From an uncultured Clostridia bacterium (lineage in GTDB: Bacteria; Bacillota; Clostridia; TANB77; CAG-508): a stretch of 32,236 bases of DNA. The stretch covers positions 1 through 32,236 of the forward strand of contig CALYAB010000015.1 in assembly GCA_944393395.1 (NCBI GenBank). Reading direction: 5' to 3'. Both the position numbers and the translations under genes were made by a program. The notes beneath the pieces were generated by a model. The model was not told the origin of the DNA. It searched no databases and worked only from the letters and a program-made list of their open reading frames with translations. Positions 1-8,829 of this stretch are shown here, piece after piece (position 1 is the first letter of the stretch; every line of letters begins with the position of its first letter).

Positions 1-136
1 ATTATTTTAGAGTTTCTTATAATTCGTATTGAGCCGAGCAATTTAATGAAAATATTATAATTACAATGATTCTGGATAATTAATTGGCAACGCCCATTAA
101 CTAGTAACTCTAATATAGCCAATTTCTTAAAATCTA

Positions 137-166
137 TTGTACTATTAGCTGTTTTCATGGTATAAT
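137..166 (+). promoter_or_regulatory. promoter of the HD-domain gene
   Basis: A -35 box TTGTAC (137-142) and a -10 box TATAAT (161-166) lie 18 bases apart, with the extended -10 TGg just before TATAAT. The start codon is about 65 bases downstream. The rest of the first 229 bases shows nothing I can name. Confidence 0.6.
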
Positions 167-229
167 TATATATAGGTAAATATATACAAAAAAGAAGTGA
201 CTATCATAAAATAATTAAGAGGTATTTTT

Positions 230-760
230 ATGAAGAAATTAGTAAAATATTTTGATAACCAAGAATTTTCAAATATAATTGAAGAACTAGTAACTAATGA
301 AACCGTGCAAGAAATGAAAAAATATAGGCAACATTATGAAACAACTTGTTTTGACCACTGTTATATGGTTTCATATTACTGTTATTTAATATGCAAAAAA
401 TATAACTTAGACTATGTTTCTGCAACAAGAGCAGCAATGTTACATGACTTGTTTTTATATGATTGGCGAGTTAGACAACCTGATAGAAAGGGATTGCATG
501 CCTTTACACATGGTAAAAAAGCTTGTGAAAATGCAAGTAAATTATTTGATTTAAGTCAAAAGGAAAAAGATATGATTATCACTCACATGTGGCCTGTAAC
601 AATGAAGTTTCCAACATCTATCGAAGGTTTTATTTTAACTTTTGTCGATAAATATTGTGCCACTTCAGAAACCTTTGAAGTTATTAAATCTAAAATGTTT
701 ATGAAAAAAGCTTTTCGTTATGCTTATGTGTTTTTTAGTTTGTTACTAATTAGATTTTAA
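230..760 (+). CDS. HD-domain protein (putative metal-dependent phosphohydrolase)
   Basis: The 176-residue protein has the pattern of the HD superfamily: His43, the His72-Asp73 pair in LHDLF, and later histidines around HGKKA and THMW. HD proteins are usually metal-dependent phosphohydrolases of nucleotides or related substrates; the substrate here cannot be read from sequence. The C-terminus is basic, then hydrophobic (FRYAYVFFSLLLIRF). The start is supported by AAGAGG about 9 bases upstream. It is a single-gene unit with its own promoter and terminator. The HD fold is fairly sure, the function unknown. Confidence 0.8.
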   Translation: MKKLVKYFDNQEFSNIIEELVTNETVQEMKKYRQHYETTCFDHCYMVSYYCYLICKKYNLDYVSATRAAMLHDLFLYDWRVRQPDRKGLHAFTHGKKACENASKLFDLSQKEKDMIITHMWPVTMKFPTSIEGFILTFVDKYCATSETFEVIKSKMFMKKAFRYAYVFFSLLLIRF

Positions 761-776
761 ATATATTTATTTTTTT

Positions 777-805
777 AAAGGAGACATTATTTGTCTCCCT
801 TTTTA
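777..805 (+). terminator. Rho-independent terminator after the HD gene
   Basis: The perfect 7-bp stem GGAGACA (780-786) / TGTCTCC (792-798) has a 5-base loop and is followed by a T-run. Confidence 0.85.
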
Positions 806-917
806 TTAAAAAAATGCCACTTAACTATTCTCTTTTTGCACATTTTGTAATATAATTGCAATGTATAGAAAATATAAATATATTTTTTATCTACTCTAAA
901 AAAATCAGGTGATTTCT

Positions 918-1796
918 ATGAAAAAAATTTTATTTAAAGGCTGTGGAACAGCTATCAGTACACCTTTTGATGAAAATGGTGTAAATCTAAAAGAATTTGA
1001 AAAGCTTGTTAATTATCAAATTAAAAATGGTGTAGATGCCATTATAGTATGTGGAACTACAGGAGAATCTTCTACGATGACTGAAGAAGAAAAAGATGCC
1101 ACAATTTCATGTGCTGTAAAAACTTCTAATGGCAGAGTTCCTATTATTGCAGGTACTGGTGGTAATAACACATTAAAAGTTATTGAAAACTCAAAAAAAG
1201 CAGAATCTTTGGGTGTTGATGGACTTTTAATTGTTACTCCTTACTACAATAAATGCACACAAAAAGGATTAATAGAACATTATAAAATTATTGCTAAAAA
1301 TGTATCTTTACCAATAATTTTATATAGTGTTCCTAGTAGGACAGGTGTTAATATCTTACCAGAGACATGTTTAGAATTATCTAAAATTGATAATATTGTA
1401 GCTATAAAAGAAGCTAGTGGAAATCTATCTCAGGTTGCTGAAATTGCTCATCTATGTAGTGATAATCTAAATATTTATTCAGGAAATGATGACCAAGTAT
1501 TACCTGTATTATCATTAGGTGGATTAGGTGTTATCTCTGTTTTATCAAATGTAAAACCTAAATACACACATGAAATGGTTCAAAACTTTTTTGATGGAAA
1601 TATTGATAAAGCCACAAAAATGCAATTAGATGCTTTACCATTGATTAATTCTTTATTCTCTGAAGTTAATCCAATCCCTGTAAAATCTGCATTAAATCAT
1701 ATTGGATTTGATTTTGGAACACCTAGACTTCCACTTACAAAAATGTCTAGTGATAAAGAAAAAATTTTAATTCAAGAATTAAACAAACTAAATTAA
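918..1796 (+). CDS. dapA: 4-hydroxy-tetrahydrodipicolinate synthase
   Basis: DapA condenses pyruvate with aspartate semialdehyde, the first committed step toward diaminopimelate, dipicolinate and lysine. The 292-residue TIM-barrel protein has the family length. GTTGE (46-50) binds pyruvate, Tyr136 in YSVPSRTG is the catalytic tyrosine, and Lys164 in AIKEASG is the Schiff-base lysine. I start at the ATG at 918 rather than the in-frame GTG at 909, because AGGTGA directly precedes 918. dapB follows 185 bases later on the same strand, separated by a structured repeat. In a spore former the pathway also supplies dipicolinic acid precursors. Confidence 0.95.
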   Translation: MKKILFKGCGTAISTPFDENGVNLKEFEKLVNYQIKNGVDAIIVCGTTGESSTMTEEEKDATISCAVKTSNGRVPIIAGTGGNNTLKVIENSKKAESLGVDGLLIVTPYYNKCTQKGLIEHYKIIAKNVSLPIILYSVPSRTGVNILPETCLELSKIDNIVAIKEASGNLSQVAEIAHLCSDNLNIYSGNDDQVLPVLSLGGLGVISVLSNVKPKYTHEMVQNFFDGNIDKATKMQLDALPLINSLFSEVNPIPVKSALNHIGFDFGTPRLPLTKMSSDKEKILIQELNKLN

Positions 1797-1798
1797 TA

Positions 1799-1957
1799 GA
1801 ACAATAGCGGACATTCTTAAACATTTTCTCTGTTTATAACATTTTAAAGTCCGCATCTATTGTTCGTGCGCCAATTTTACTTTAGTAAAATTGTGTGCAA
1901 TTGTTAGAGCGAAGCGACGTTCTTGTATAGGAAAAACTTGATTTTCCTATACAAGAA
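1799..1957 (+). repeat. three-hairpin repeat element, copy A (dapA-dapB intergenic)
   Basis: Three stem-loops in a row. H1 pairs GAACAATAGCGGAC (1799-1812) with 1849-1865, leaving a small bulge in the 3' arm and a loop containing TTAAACATTTT. H2 is CAATTTTAC (1872-1880) / GTAAAATTG (1885-1893). H3 is a 16-bp perfect stem, 1920-1935 / 1942-1957, with a 6-base loop. It starts 3 bases after the dapA stop and ends just before the dapB ribosome binding site. H3 is followed by A-runs on the plus strand, so it is not a normal terminator for dapA. Related copies lie at 2740, 11427 and 15975. Confidence 0.8.
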
Positions 1958-1981
1958 AAAAATATGGAGGTATAAAATAGA

Positions 1982-2731
1982 ATGTTAAACGTATTAGTTA
2001 ATGGTTGTAATGGAAAAATGGGAAATGTGGTTTGTGACCTTATTAATGAAAATGAAAATATGCAAGTTGTTGCTGGTTTTGATAGAGTACGTTATTCAGA
2101 CTCACAATTTCCGATTTTTACAGATATTGCTGAAATAACTATAAAACCAGATGTAATTATTGATTTTTCTCTTCCTATTGCAACTTTAAATATATTAGAA
2201 TATGCAAAAACAAACAAAATACCAATGGTTATCGCAACTACTGGATTTACAGATGAAGAAACAAAAATAATTGAAGAAGCAAGTAAAATAATTCCTATCT
2301 TTAAATCTGCCAATATGTCTTATGATATTATGATTATGAAAAAAATAGTTTCTTGGCTTGCACCACTTTTAAAAAATACAGATATCGAAATTATTGAAGC
2401 ACATCATAATAGAAAGGTGGACAGCCCTAGTGGTACTGCACAAATGCTAGCAGATAGTATTAATGATGCTTTAGATAACAAACTTCATTGTGAATATAAT
2501 AGACATGATAAACATGAAAAAAGAGATAAAAATGAGATTGGTATGTCTTCAATTAGAGGTGGCAATATTGTTGGAAAACACTCTGTTCAATTTATTGGTA
2601 ATTTTGAGACTTTTGAAATTAAACATACCAGCTATTCTAGAAATGTATTTGCTGAAGGTTCTCTAAAAGCTGCGGAATTTATTGTGAACGAGCAACCTGG
2701 TATGTATGCTATGGAAGATATGTTTGACTAA
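1982..2731 (+). CDS. dapB: 4-hydroxy-tetrahydrodipicolinate reductase
   Basis: DapB reduces the DapA product with NAD(P)H. The 249-residue protein has the Rossmann glycine motif GCNGKMG (8-14), the ATTGF segment (85-89), and the catalytic signature HHNRKVDSPSGTA (141-153) with His141, His142 and Lys145. The C-terminal RGG...HSVQF block belongs to the substrate and tetramer domain. GGAGG lies 11 bases upstream of the ATG. It follows dapA on the same strand and is probably co-transcribed, with repeat copy A in the leader. Confidence 0.95.
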   Translation: MLNVLVNGCNGKMGNVVCDLINENENMQVVAGFDRVRYSDSQFPIFTDIAEITIKPDVIIDFSLPIATLNILEYAKTNKIPMVIATTGFTDEETKIIEEASKIIPIFKSANMSYDIMIMKKIVSWLAPLLKNTDIEIIEAHHNRKVDSPSGTAQMLADSINDALDNKLHCEYNRHDKHEKRDKNEIGMSSIRGGNIVGKHSVQFIGNFETFEIKHTSYSRNVFAEGSLKAAEFIVNEQPGMYAMEDMFD

Positions 2732-2739
2732 TGACATTT

Positions 2740-2860
2740 TAGGAAATATCAAGTTTTTCCTAGAACAAATCGGAAAGCATTAAACATTTTTCTAATTTTA
2801 CTTTTTATATAGCTTTCCGTAAATTTGTTCTACACCAATTTTATGTAAGTGAAACTTTAT
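2740..2860 (+). repeat. three-hairpin repeat element, copy C (after dapB)
   Basis: A short hairpin TAGGAAA/TTTCCTA (2740-2762) precedes an H1-like stem: GAACAAATCGGAAAGC (2763-2778) with 2812-2830. The 3' arm has a 3-base bulge at the same place as in copies A and B, and the loop again contains TTAAACATTTT. A weaker H2-like segment starts with CCAATTTTA at 2834. The stem bases differ from copies A and B but remain complementary. It lies between the 3' ends of two convergent genes. Confidence 0.65.
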
Positions 2861-3377
2861 GCATTTTCATAAAGATAATATAATCTATTTCGCAAAAAAT
2901 TAGTGCAAAAATAGCAATAATAAAAAATGTTAACAACCATATTGACATTTTGTCCTTTATACTTTTTTTGCTTTTACAAAAAAATATAATACTACCTATA
3001 ATGAAGATAATCCATAATAATGCTGTTTTTAAAAAAAACACATAAAAAGCCGAATCATCATATTCATAAAATAGAATCCATACATTTATAAAAATTAATA
3101 ACACAAGTATAATAGTAATAATTTTTCTTTTTGTTGTATTTTTACTTTTTTTGAAATATATGATTAAACCAATAATTAACGCTAAAGGCATAAGATATAT
3201 TTTTGCTATAAACCATATTCTGCTACTAAGTGGTAATACACCATCATACACATCTCTATTAACATTACTTGGTTCTACCCCTGTTTCTGCTATTGCTTGT
3301 ACTATTTTTCCCGGTAGCAACATTATTGCAATTGCAATTGACATAATCATTTTTTTAACTTTTTTCATTCGCTTCAT
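2841..3377 (-). CDS. small multi-pass membrane protein of unknown function
   Basis: This 178-residue protein has a basic N-terminus (MKRMKKVKK), then a signal-peptide or anchor-like segment ending near VQAIA, and about four further hydrophobic segments. A GGGGGAT box precedes the ATG. Its first ~29 residues are nearly identical to those of the next gene upstream (3418-3759), while the remainder diverges. I recognise no family. It lies downstream of a radical SAM/SPASM gene in the same direction and may be a partner or substrate of it, but that is inference from position only. Confidence 0.65.
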   Translation of the reverse strand: MKRMKKVKKMIMSIAIAIMLLPGKIVQAIAETGVEPSNVNRDVYDGVLPLSSRIWFIAKIYLMPLALIIGLIIYFKKSKNTTKRKIITIILVLLIFINVWILFYEYDDSAFYVFFLKTALLWIIFIIGSIIFFCKSKKSIKDKMSIWLLTFFIIAIFALIFCEIDYIIFMKMHKVSLT

Positions 3378-3411
3378 TTGATATCCCCCTATTTTCCATA
3401 AATCATATTAT
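3292..3411. repeat. 120-bp direct duplication, left copy
   Basis: Nearly identical to 3674-3793 (offset 382). It covers the 5' coding end and upstream region of the 178-aa membrane protein and a fragment matching the last codons of the radical SAM gene (NMIYGK and stop). The gene boundary itself was therefore copied, which shows the membrane-protein gene arose by tandem duplication behind the radical SAM gene. Confidence 0.85.
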
Positions 3412-3417
3412 TTATTT

Positions 3418-3759
3418 TTAATTTATAATTGTAAATATATAATACCAAGTTAGTATTATTAGGATGACAATAATAAATAATATAAAAATAATTCTTTGTT
3501 TTGTTTCTTTTTCTATCTCTTTACTTTTCTTAAAAAATATAATGCTACCTACAATGAATACAAAAATAATAGATATAGGAAATATATATGTTTTTATTGT
3601 TTTCCATATTGACTCTATAAAACTTTCTTCTGGTTTTGGTGGACCATATAATCCAAAACAATCTCGAGGAGTAATTGCTTGTACTGTTTTTCCCAGTAGC
3701 AACATTATTGCAATCGCTACTGACATAATCATTTTTTTAACTTTTTTCATTCGCTTCAT
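3418..3759 (-). CDS. small membrane protein, paralogue of the downstream gene
   Basis: 113 residues: basic start, an N-terminal hydrophobic segment ending near VQAI, a short polar stretch with ...RDCFGLYGPP..., then two transmembrane segments. The N-terminal ~29 residues match the 178-aa neighbour with about four substitutions, and the ribosome binding region is the same. The ATG lies 11 bases after the stop of the radical SAM gene, so co-transcription is very likely. Function unknown. The shared conserved N-terminus with divergent C-termini could suit a secreted or processed precursor, but nothing proves it. Confidence 0.65.
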   Translation of the reverse strand: MKRMKKVKKMIMSVAIAIMLLLGKTVQAITPRDCFGLYGPPKPEESFIESIWKTIKTYIFPISIIFVFIVGSIIFFKKSKEIEKETKQRIIFILFIIVILIILTWYYIFTIIN

Positions 3760-3793
3760 TTGATATCCCCCTATTTTCCATAAATCATATTAT
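3674..3793. repeat. 120-bp direct duplication, right copy
   Basis: Partner of 3292-3411. It contains the true 3' end of the radical SAM gene and the 5' end of the 113-aa membrane protein gene. Confidence 0.85.
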
Positions 3794-4868
3794 ATGGACA
3801 TTTATTTTGTTCATTATTTTCAAAATCCCAAGTGTGATATGCTCCTCCTAAGCAATATTCCCAATATTCACACTTTTCACATTTATCGCTTTTTGTTCTA
3901 TCTTTATTTCTAAATTCTTTATATTTATTATCCCATACATCTTTAAAATTATCTGTTCTAATATTTCCTTGTACTAATCTCTTTACCCTAGGAACATTAG
4001 GACATACAAATAAATCTCCATTATATAAAATGCTGGCAACATTTATTCCTGTTCTACAATAAAAATAATATTTTCTAACTTCTTTTTCATAATCTAATCC
4101 TAAAAATCCTGGACAACCATATGTCAATTCTAATTTTTTATTCTTCTTTTTAGATTTTATAAAATCTAATAATTTTTTTATTTCTTTACCATCTAATAAC
4201 AAATCATCATTTTCATTTGCTCTTCCAATTGGATCCATAGATGCTAATCTCCAAGAATCCAATCCTAATCCTAGCATAACTTGATATAGTTCTTCTATTT
4301 GGTTTATATTATCTTTATGAAATACAGTTGTTACTTGTATATGTTTTACAAAACCTGCTTTTCTTAAATTTTTAATATTTTTAATGATTTTTTGATAAGA
4401 ATTTGGAACTCCTCTAAATTTATTATGTGTTTCTTCTAAGCCGTCAATACTAATAGATATCGTCTCCATATTTGCTCTTTTCAATTTTTGAATATTTTCT
4501 TCTGTTAATAATATTCCATTTGTTGTCATTCCCCAATGAAATCCTAATTCATTGGTGGCATATTCCATAACTTCACATAAGTCTTTTCTAACTAATGGCT
4601 CTCCACCTGTTACATTTATTAGTATCTTACTTGCATCCATATCATTTGCAATTTGTTTAAATGCATTTTTTATCTCTTCAGTTGTTAATTCACCATCATA
4701 TTTTCTCTTTTCGGCACTACTTCCACAATGCTTACAATTTGCATTACAAGTTAATGTACACTCCCAAAACAAGTCTACCAATTCATGTTTTTCCATATCT
4801 TGCTCTTTATATTTTTGCATTAAATATAATTCACCTAATTTAAATATTTCCTTAAACATTTTTAACAC
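3771..4868 (-). CDS. radical SAM/SPASM-domain enzyme
   Basis: The 365-residue enzyme has the radical SAM cluster motif CNANCKHC (Cys41, Cys45, Cys48) and the GGEP motif after the second strand. At the C-terminus it has a SPASM-type set of cysteines: C...NGDLFVC, then CEKCEYWEYC and a later Cys. SPASM enzymes carry auxiliary iron-sulfur clusters and mostly modify ribosomal peptides or proteins. Here the substrate is unknown. The two small membrane proteins downstream are the only obvious partners. AAAGGTG precedes the ATG. A weak promoter (TTGGCA with an A/T-rich -10) lies just upstream. Confidence 0.85.
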   Translation of the reverse strand: MLKMFKEIFKLGELYLMQKYKEQDMEKHELVDLFWECTLTCNANCKHCGSSAEKRKYDGELTTEEIKNAFKQIANDMDASKILINVTGGEPLVRKDLCEVMEYATNELGFHWGMTTNGILLTEENIQKLKRANMETISISIDGLEETHNKFRGVPNSYQKIIKNIKNLRKAGFVKHIQVTTVFHKDNINQIEELYQVMLGLGLDSWRLASMDPIGRANENDDLLLDGKEIKKLLDFIKSKKKNKKLELTYGCPGFLGLDYEKEVRKYYFYCRTGINVASILYNGDLFVCPNVPRVKRLVQGNIRTDNFKDVWDNKYKEFRNKDRTKSDKCEKCEYWEYCLGGAYHTWDFENNEQNKCPYNMIYGK

Positions 4869-4941
4869 CTTTTATTTTCATATATTTTAATCTCTTTTTA
4901 TTTCTGCCAAAATTCTATCATAACAAAAAATAAAAGGCAAG

Positions 4942-4978
4942 AAAAAAAGTTATATTTGAATCAAATATAACTTTTTTT
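4942..4978 (-). terminator. terminator of the ylxM-rplS operon
   Basis: A perfect 18-bp inverted repeat (4942-4959 / 4961-4978) ends in a run of seven A and seven T, so it can stop transcription in either direction. It lies 10 bases after the rplS stop. Confidence 0.85.
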
Positions 4979-4988
4979 ATCTTTTACA

Positions 4989-5585
4989 TTATGCTTTTTT
5001 ATCTTCTTCAGTTGCTGGTTTTTCTTCAGCCTTAGCTTCTTCTACTTTCTCAGCTTTTTCTTCTTTTTTAGGTTCTTCTACTTCTTTAACCTCTTCCACA
5101 ACTTCTTCTGAAACTGTATCAACTGTTTCTTGAACAGCAACATTTTCTGTTTCAACAGCTGGTGCTTCTTCTGGTGCTTCTTCTACAGCTGGTTCTTCAG
5201 ATAAATCTTCTTTTATGATGATTTCTCTATCTTCTATTCTTGCACCAATTTGCTCTTTAGTTTTAGCAGCTTTACCTACTCTGTCTCTCAAATAATATAA
5301 TTTAGCTCTTCTTGCTTTACCTACTCTTACTAATTCTACTTTTTCAACTAGTGGTGAGTGTACTAAAAATGTTTTTTCAACTCCTACACCGTAAGATGTT
5401 TTTCTTACTGTAAATGTTTGGTTTACTCCTCCACCTTGTACTTTTATAATAATTCCTTCAAATACTTGGATTCTTTCTTTGTTTCCTTCTTTTATTCTTA
5501 CGTGTACTCTTACTGTATTACCAACTTTTAATTCTGGTATTTTATTTTTCAATTGTTCATGCTCAATTGATTTTATAATATCCAT
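4989..5585 (-). CDS. rplS: 50S ribosomal protein L19 with long acidic C-terminal tail
   Basis: Residues 1 to about 115 are a normal L19: [50 protein letters not shown]. It sits at the 30S-50S interface. I start at the ATG at 5585, which has AAAGGAGG before it. Upstream in-frame codons belong to the leader and to trmD. The odd part is an ~80-residue extension rich in Glu, Ala, Val and Lys, low complexity and strongly acidic, where typical L19 proteins stop near residue 115. Last gene of the operon. Confidence 0.93.
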   Translation of the reverse strand: MDIIKSIEHEQLKNKIPELKVGNTVRVHVRIKEGNKERIQVFEGIIIKVQGGGVNQTFTVRKTSYGVGVEKTFLVHSPLVEKVELVRVGKARRAKLYYLRDRVGKAAKTKEQIGARIEDREIIIKEDLSEEPAVEEAPEEAPAVETENVAVQETVDTVSEEVVEEVKEVEEPKKEEKAEKVEEAKAEEKPATEEDKKA

Positions 5586-5671
5586 TTTAGAATTTCCTCC
5601 TTTTCTTTTTATTGTCAGGGTACACACCTTACCTTTAGGTCTATCCACTTGGGTTAAGGTATATCTTCTCC
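5586..5671 (-). promoter_or_regulatory. probable L19 leader RNA (autoregulatory ribosomal-protein leader)
   Basis: The 86-base spacer between trmD and rplS is less AT-rich than other gaps and folds: ACCTTA (minus strand, 5660-5655) pairs with TAAGGT (5631-5626), with CCTaaAGG nested inside. It ends with AAAGGAGG before the rplS start. Ribosomal protein leaders in front of rplS are known from Firmicutes. I judged this by position and folding, not by a covariance model. Confidence 0.5.
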
Positions 5672-6334
5672 CTATTTTAATATATCTGGTCTTTTTTTCT
5701 TTGTTATTTCTAAAGACTTCTCTTTTCGCCATTTATCTATATTCTCATGATGACCTGAAAGTAATACTTCTGGAACTTTCATTCCTTCAAATTCTTCTGG
5801 TCTTGTATATTGTGGATATTCTAAAAGTCCATTTGAAAAGCTTTCCTCTTTTATAGATTCTTCTTTTAAAACACCTTTTACATATCTACTAACACTATCA
5901 ATCAAAACCATTGCTGGAATTTCTCCTCCTGTTAGTACATAATCACCTATTGATATTTCTTCATCCACAATTTTATCAAGAACTCTTTGGTCAATTCCTT
6001 CATAATGACCACAAAGTATAATTAAATGACTTTCTTTTGATAATTCTTCTACCTTTTTTTGGTTTAATTCTTTTCCCTGTGGTGACATATATATCACTTT
6101 TGCATTTTTATCCTTTATAGATTTATATGCATCATATACAACATCTGGCTTCATAACCATACCAGCACCGCCACCATATGGAGTATCATCTACTTTTTTA
6201 TGCTTGTCTTTTGAAAAATCTCTAATATTTATTAAATTAATATCTATTAGTTTCTTTTCTATTGCTTTTCCAATAATACTTTGATTTAATATTTCAAACA
6301 TTTCTGGAAAAAGTGTTAAAACATCAAATTTCAT
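5672..6334 (-). CDS. trmD: tRNA (guanine37-N1)-methyltransferase
   Basis: TrmD methylates G37 next to the anticodon using SAM, which prevents +1 frameshifting at CCN codons. The 220-residue SPOUT protein has [14 protein letters not shown], the knot segments [12 protein letters not shown] and [10 protein letters not shown], and the C-terminal YTRPEEFEG...[13 protein letters not shown]. It lies 12 bases after rimM in the conserved ylxM-ffh-rpsP-khpA-rimM-trmD-rplS order. Confidence 0.96.
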   Translation of the reverse strand: MKFDVLTLFPEMFEILNQSIIGKAIEKKLIDINLINIRDFSKDKHKKVDDTPYGGGAGMVMKPDVVYDAYKSIKDKNAKVIYMSPQGKELNQKKVEELSKESHLIILCGHYEGIDQRVLDKIVDEEISIGDYVLTGGEIPAMVLIDSVSRYVKGVLKEESIKEESFSNGLLEYPQYTRPEEFEGMKVPEVLLSGHHENIDKWRKEKSLEITKKKRPDILK

Positions 6335-6346
6335 AAAATACTCCTT

Positions 6347-6853
6347 TTATACTAATCCAGGAAGTAAATGTACTATTACCTTTTTGTTTTCAATATCAAT
6401 CTTTTTTATTACATCTTGTATCGCTGGTAAAAGAATTTGCTTTCCTTCTTCATTTTTCACAACATATATATCATTACTTCCAGTATTAAATATGTCCTCT
6501 AAAGTTCCTAGCAAAATTTGTTCATCAGTATATACTTCTAGCCCTAATAAATCTACTACATAATATCTTCCTTCTTCTAATTCTTCTGCTGAATTCCTAG
6601 AAATTGTCAGATAGCTATTTCGTAATCTTTCTGCCTGTTCTATATTTTCTATACCTTCAAATTTTATTAATACCATATTTTTATGATATTTAACTTCTTC
6701 AATTTCATATTCTTTTTTATTACTGTTTTTTTCGATATATACTTTTTTTAAACTATCAAATCTTTTAATATCATCTGTAAATGGTTTTACTTTTACCATT
6801 CCTTTTATTCCAAATGTATTAACTATTTGACCAATTTCTAAATTAGGTAGCAT
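6347..6853 (-). CDS. rimM: 16S rRNA processing protein RimM
   Basis: RimM helps mature the 30S head and binds S19. The 168-residue protein has the N-terminal RimM barrel (IGQIVNTFGIKGMVKVKPFTDD) and a PRC-barrel (YYVVDLLGLEVY...LGTLEDIFNTGSNDIYVV...LLPAI). The length is normal. It sits between khpA and trmD with short gaps. Confidence 0.95.
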   Translation of the reverse strand: MLPNLEIGQIVNTFGIKGMVKVKPFTDDIKRFDSLKKVYIEKNSNKKEYEIEEVKYHKNMVLIKFEGIENIEQAERLRNSYLTISRNSAEELEEGRYYVVDLLGLEVYTDEQILLGTLEDIFNTGSNDIYVVKNEEGKQILLPAIQDVIKKIDIENKKVIVHLLPGLV

Positions 6854-6868
6854 ATAGTTAAACTCCCT

Positions 6869-7099
6869 TTACTCCATAAATTCCACTGTTGCTTTTTTAT
6901 GTTCCTTATTTGCAACAGCTTTCATTACATTTCTAATAGAATGCGCAATTCTTCCTTGTCTTCCTATTACTTTGCCCATATCTTTTTGAGCAACTTTTAC
7001 TTCAAATGTAACTGACTTTCCATTATCTATCTCATTTATCTCGATAGCTTCTTTGTCATCTACTAGATTTGAAATAATTATTTTTAAAAATTCTTTCAT
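6869..7099 (-). CDS. khpA: KH-domain RNA-binding protein KhpA
   Basis: A 76-residue single KH domain with the GxxG loop in VIGRQGRIA. KhpA (YlqC) is a small RNA-binding protein of Gram-positive bacteria that partners KhpB in cell division and RNA control. I start at ATG 7099 because GGAAGG precedes it and the start gives the family N-terminus; the frame stays open for 12 more codons upstream. Between rpsP and rimM, as in many Firmicutes. Confidence 0.92.
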   Translation of the reverse strand: MKEFLKIIISNLVDDKEAIEINEIDNGKSVTFEVKVAQKDMGKVIGRQGRIAHSIRNVMKAVANKEHKKATVEFME

Positions 7100-7163
7100 A
7101 ATTGCATCCTTCCTATCTTTACTTAAACAAATCAAAAGCGAGTATTATTGGTTGGTTTGGTAC

Positions 7164-7394
7164 CTATGCTTTTTCAATTAAATCTTTAACTGTATCTGTT
7201 GGTTTTGCACCATTTTTTATCCATTTTTCTACTTTTTCTTTGTCTAATACGATTGTAGCTGGATCTGTCATTGGATCATATGTTCCTATTTGCTCTATTA
7301 TTTTTCCATCTCTTGGTGCTCTTGAATCAGCAACTACGATATGATAGAATGGAGCTTTTTTCTTTCCTTGTCTTTGTAATCTTATTTTTACCAT
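7164..7394 (-). CDS. rpsP: 30S ribosomal protein S16
   Basis: A 76-residue S16 with the classic start [20 protein letters not shown], then [20 protein letters not shown]. It binds 16S rRNA early in 30S assembly. AGGAGGTG precedes the ATG. Normal length. Confidence 0.96.
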   Translation of the reverse strand: MVKIRLQRQGKKKAPFYHIVVADSRAPRDGKIIEQIGTYDPMTDPATIVLDKEKVEKWIKNGAKPTDTVKDLIEKA

Positions 7395-7455
7395 TTTTGG
7401 TTCACCTCCTGAAAATTTTCATATATTTATATAAATTTAAAAATTTAATAACACT

Positions 7456-8809
7456 TTAAAACTTAAAATTCTTTAATGTATTTTCATCAATTCCATTTAG
7501 TAACTTTTTCATTCCACCTTTGTTGTTTTTCATCTGTTTCATCATTTTTTGGGTCATTTCAAAAGACTTAATAAATTTGTTAATGTCTTGTACTGTTGTT
7601 CCACTTCCGCTTTGCTATTCTTTGCCTTCTACTTGCATTTAATAATTTTGTATTTCTTTTTTCTTCTTTGGTCATTGAACAAATAATAGCTTCAATTTTA
7701 ACAAATTCTTTATCATCAACTTTTAAATCCTTTATTTGATTAAAACCTGGTATTAGTTTTAATAATGATGAAAATGATCCCATCTTCTTTACTTGTCTTA
7801 TTTGGGCTAAATAATCATCTAAATCTAGTTCTTTTTTCTTCATTTGTTTTTCAAGCTTTTCAGCTTGTTCCATATCAAATGATTCTTCAGCCTTTTCTAT
7901 AACAGCTAAAATGTCTCCCATTCCTAAAATTCTTTGAGCCATTCTATCTGGATGAAATACTTCTATATCACTTAATTTTTCTCCAGTTGCTGCAAATTTT
8001 ATCGGCTTACCTGTTACTTTTTTTACCGAAAGTGCTGCACCACCTCTTGTATCACCATCTAATTTAGTAAGTACAATTCCATCTATTCCTACTTTATCAC
8101 TAAAATTTTGTGCAACATTAACAGCATCTTGACCTGTCATACTATCTACTACAAGTAATATTTCATGAGGCTTTATATTTGCTTTTAGTTTCTTTAATTC
8201 TTCCATTAATTCCTCATCTATATGTAATCTACCTGCTGTATCTAATATTACAACATCATTTAATTTTGACATTGCAACAGACATCGCTTGTCTTGCTATA
8301 TGTACTACATCTTTTGAATTTTCATTTGCAAAAACTGGCATATTTAATTGAGCTCCAACAACTTGTAATTGTTTTATAGCTGCTGGTCTATATACATCAC
8401 ACGCAACAAGTAATGGCTTTTTACCTTGTTTTCTAAGTAAATTTGCTAGTTTTCCCGCTGTGGTTGTTTTACCTGAACCTTGAAGTCCAACTAACATGAT
8501 AATAGTTGGTGGATTTGGTGTGAAATTAATTTGGCTTGTTTGTCCTCCTAATAATTCTACCAATTCATCTTTTACTATTTTTACAACTTGTTGCCCTGGA
8601 GTTAAAGATTTTAGAACATCTTGCCCTAAAGCTTTTTCTTGAATAGTTGATATAAATTCTTTAACAATTTTATAGTTAACGTCGGCTTCCAATAACGCAA
8701 GCTTTACCTCTCTTAACATTTCTTTTAAATCTGATTCGGTAATTCTTGCTTTTCCTCTAATTTTTCTTGTTATTTCTTGTAATCTAGAAGATAATCCTTC
8801 AAAAGCCAT
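7456..8809 (-). CDS. ffh: signal recognition particle GTPase Ffh, interrupted by a +1 shift at CGG
   Basis: Ffh binds SRP RNA and signal peptides and targets ribosomes to the membrane. NG domain: GLQGSGKTT (108-116), DTAGR and TKLDGD. M domain: ...LLNASRRQRIAK. The plain frame then reads CGG (codon 401, 7609-7607) and stops nine codons later at 7580. Skipping one C gives GSGTTVQDINKF and a normal M-domain end rich in Met and Lys, stopping at 7456 for 455 residues, the usual family length. The lost part includes the conserved GSGT of the SRP-RNA-binding region, so an unshifted product should be defective in an essential gene. Start: MAFEGLSSRL at 8809 behind GGAG. Confidence 0.93.
7606..7609 (-). 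other. CGG +1 shift site in ffh
   Basis: Minus strand reads GCA AAG C GGA AGT GGA. The in-frame codon is CGG. The conserved protein (AK-GSGT) requires skipping the C and reading GGA as Gly. Confidence 0.85.
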
Positions 8810-8829
8810 ATTTTTCAACTCCATTCATA

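Noticed and set aside
836..856. TTGCAC and TATAAT before dapA as a standard promoter
   Set aside because: The spacing is only 9 bases. The true dapA promoter remains unclear.
841..917. Lysine riboswitch before dapA
   Set aside because: The leader is under 80 bases and has none of the conserved elements.
1920..1957. Hairpin before dapB as a dapA terminator
   Set aside because: On the plus strand it is followed by A-runs and the dapB ribosome binding site, not by T-runs.
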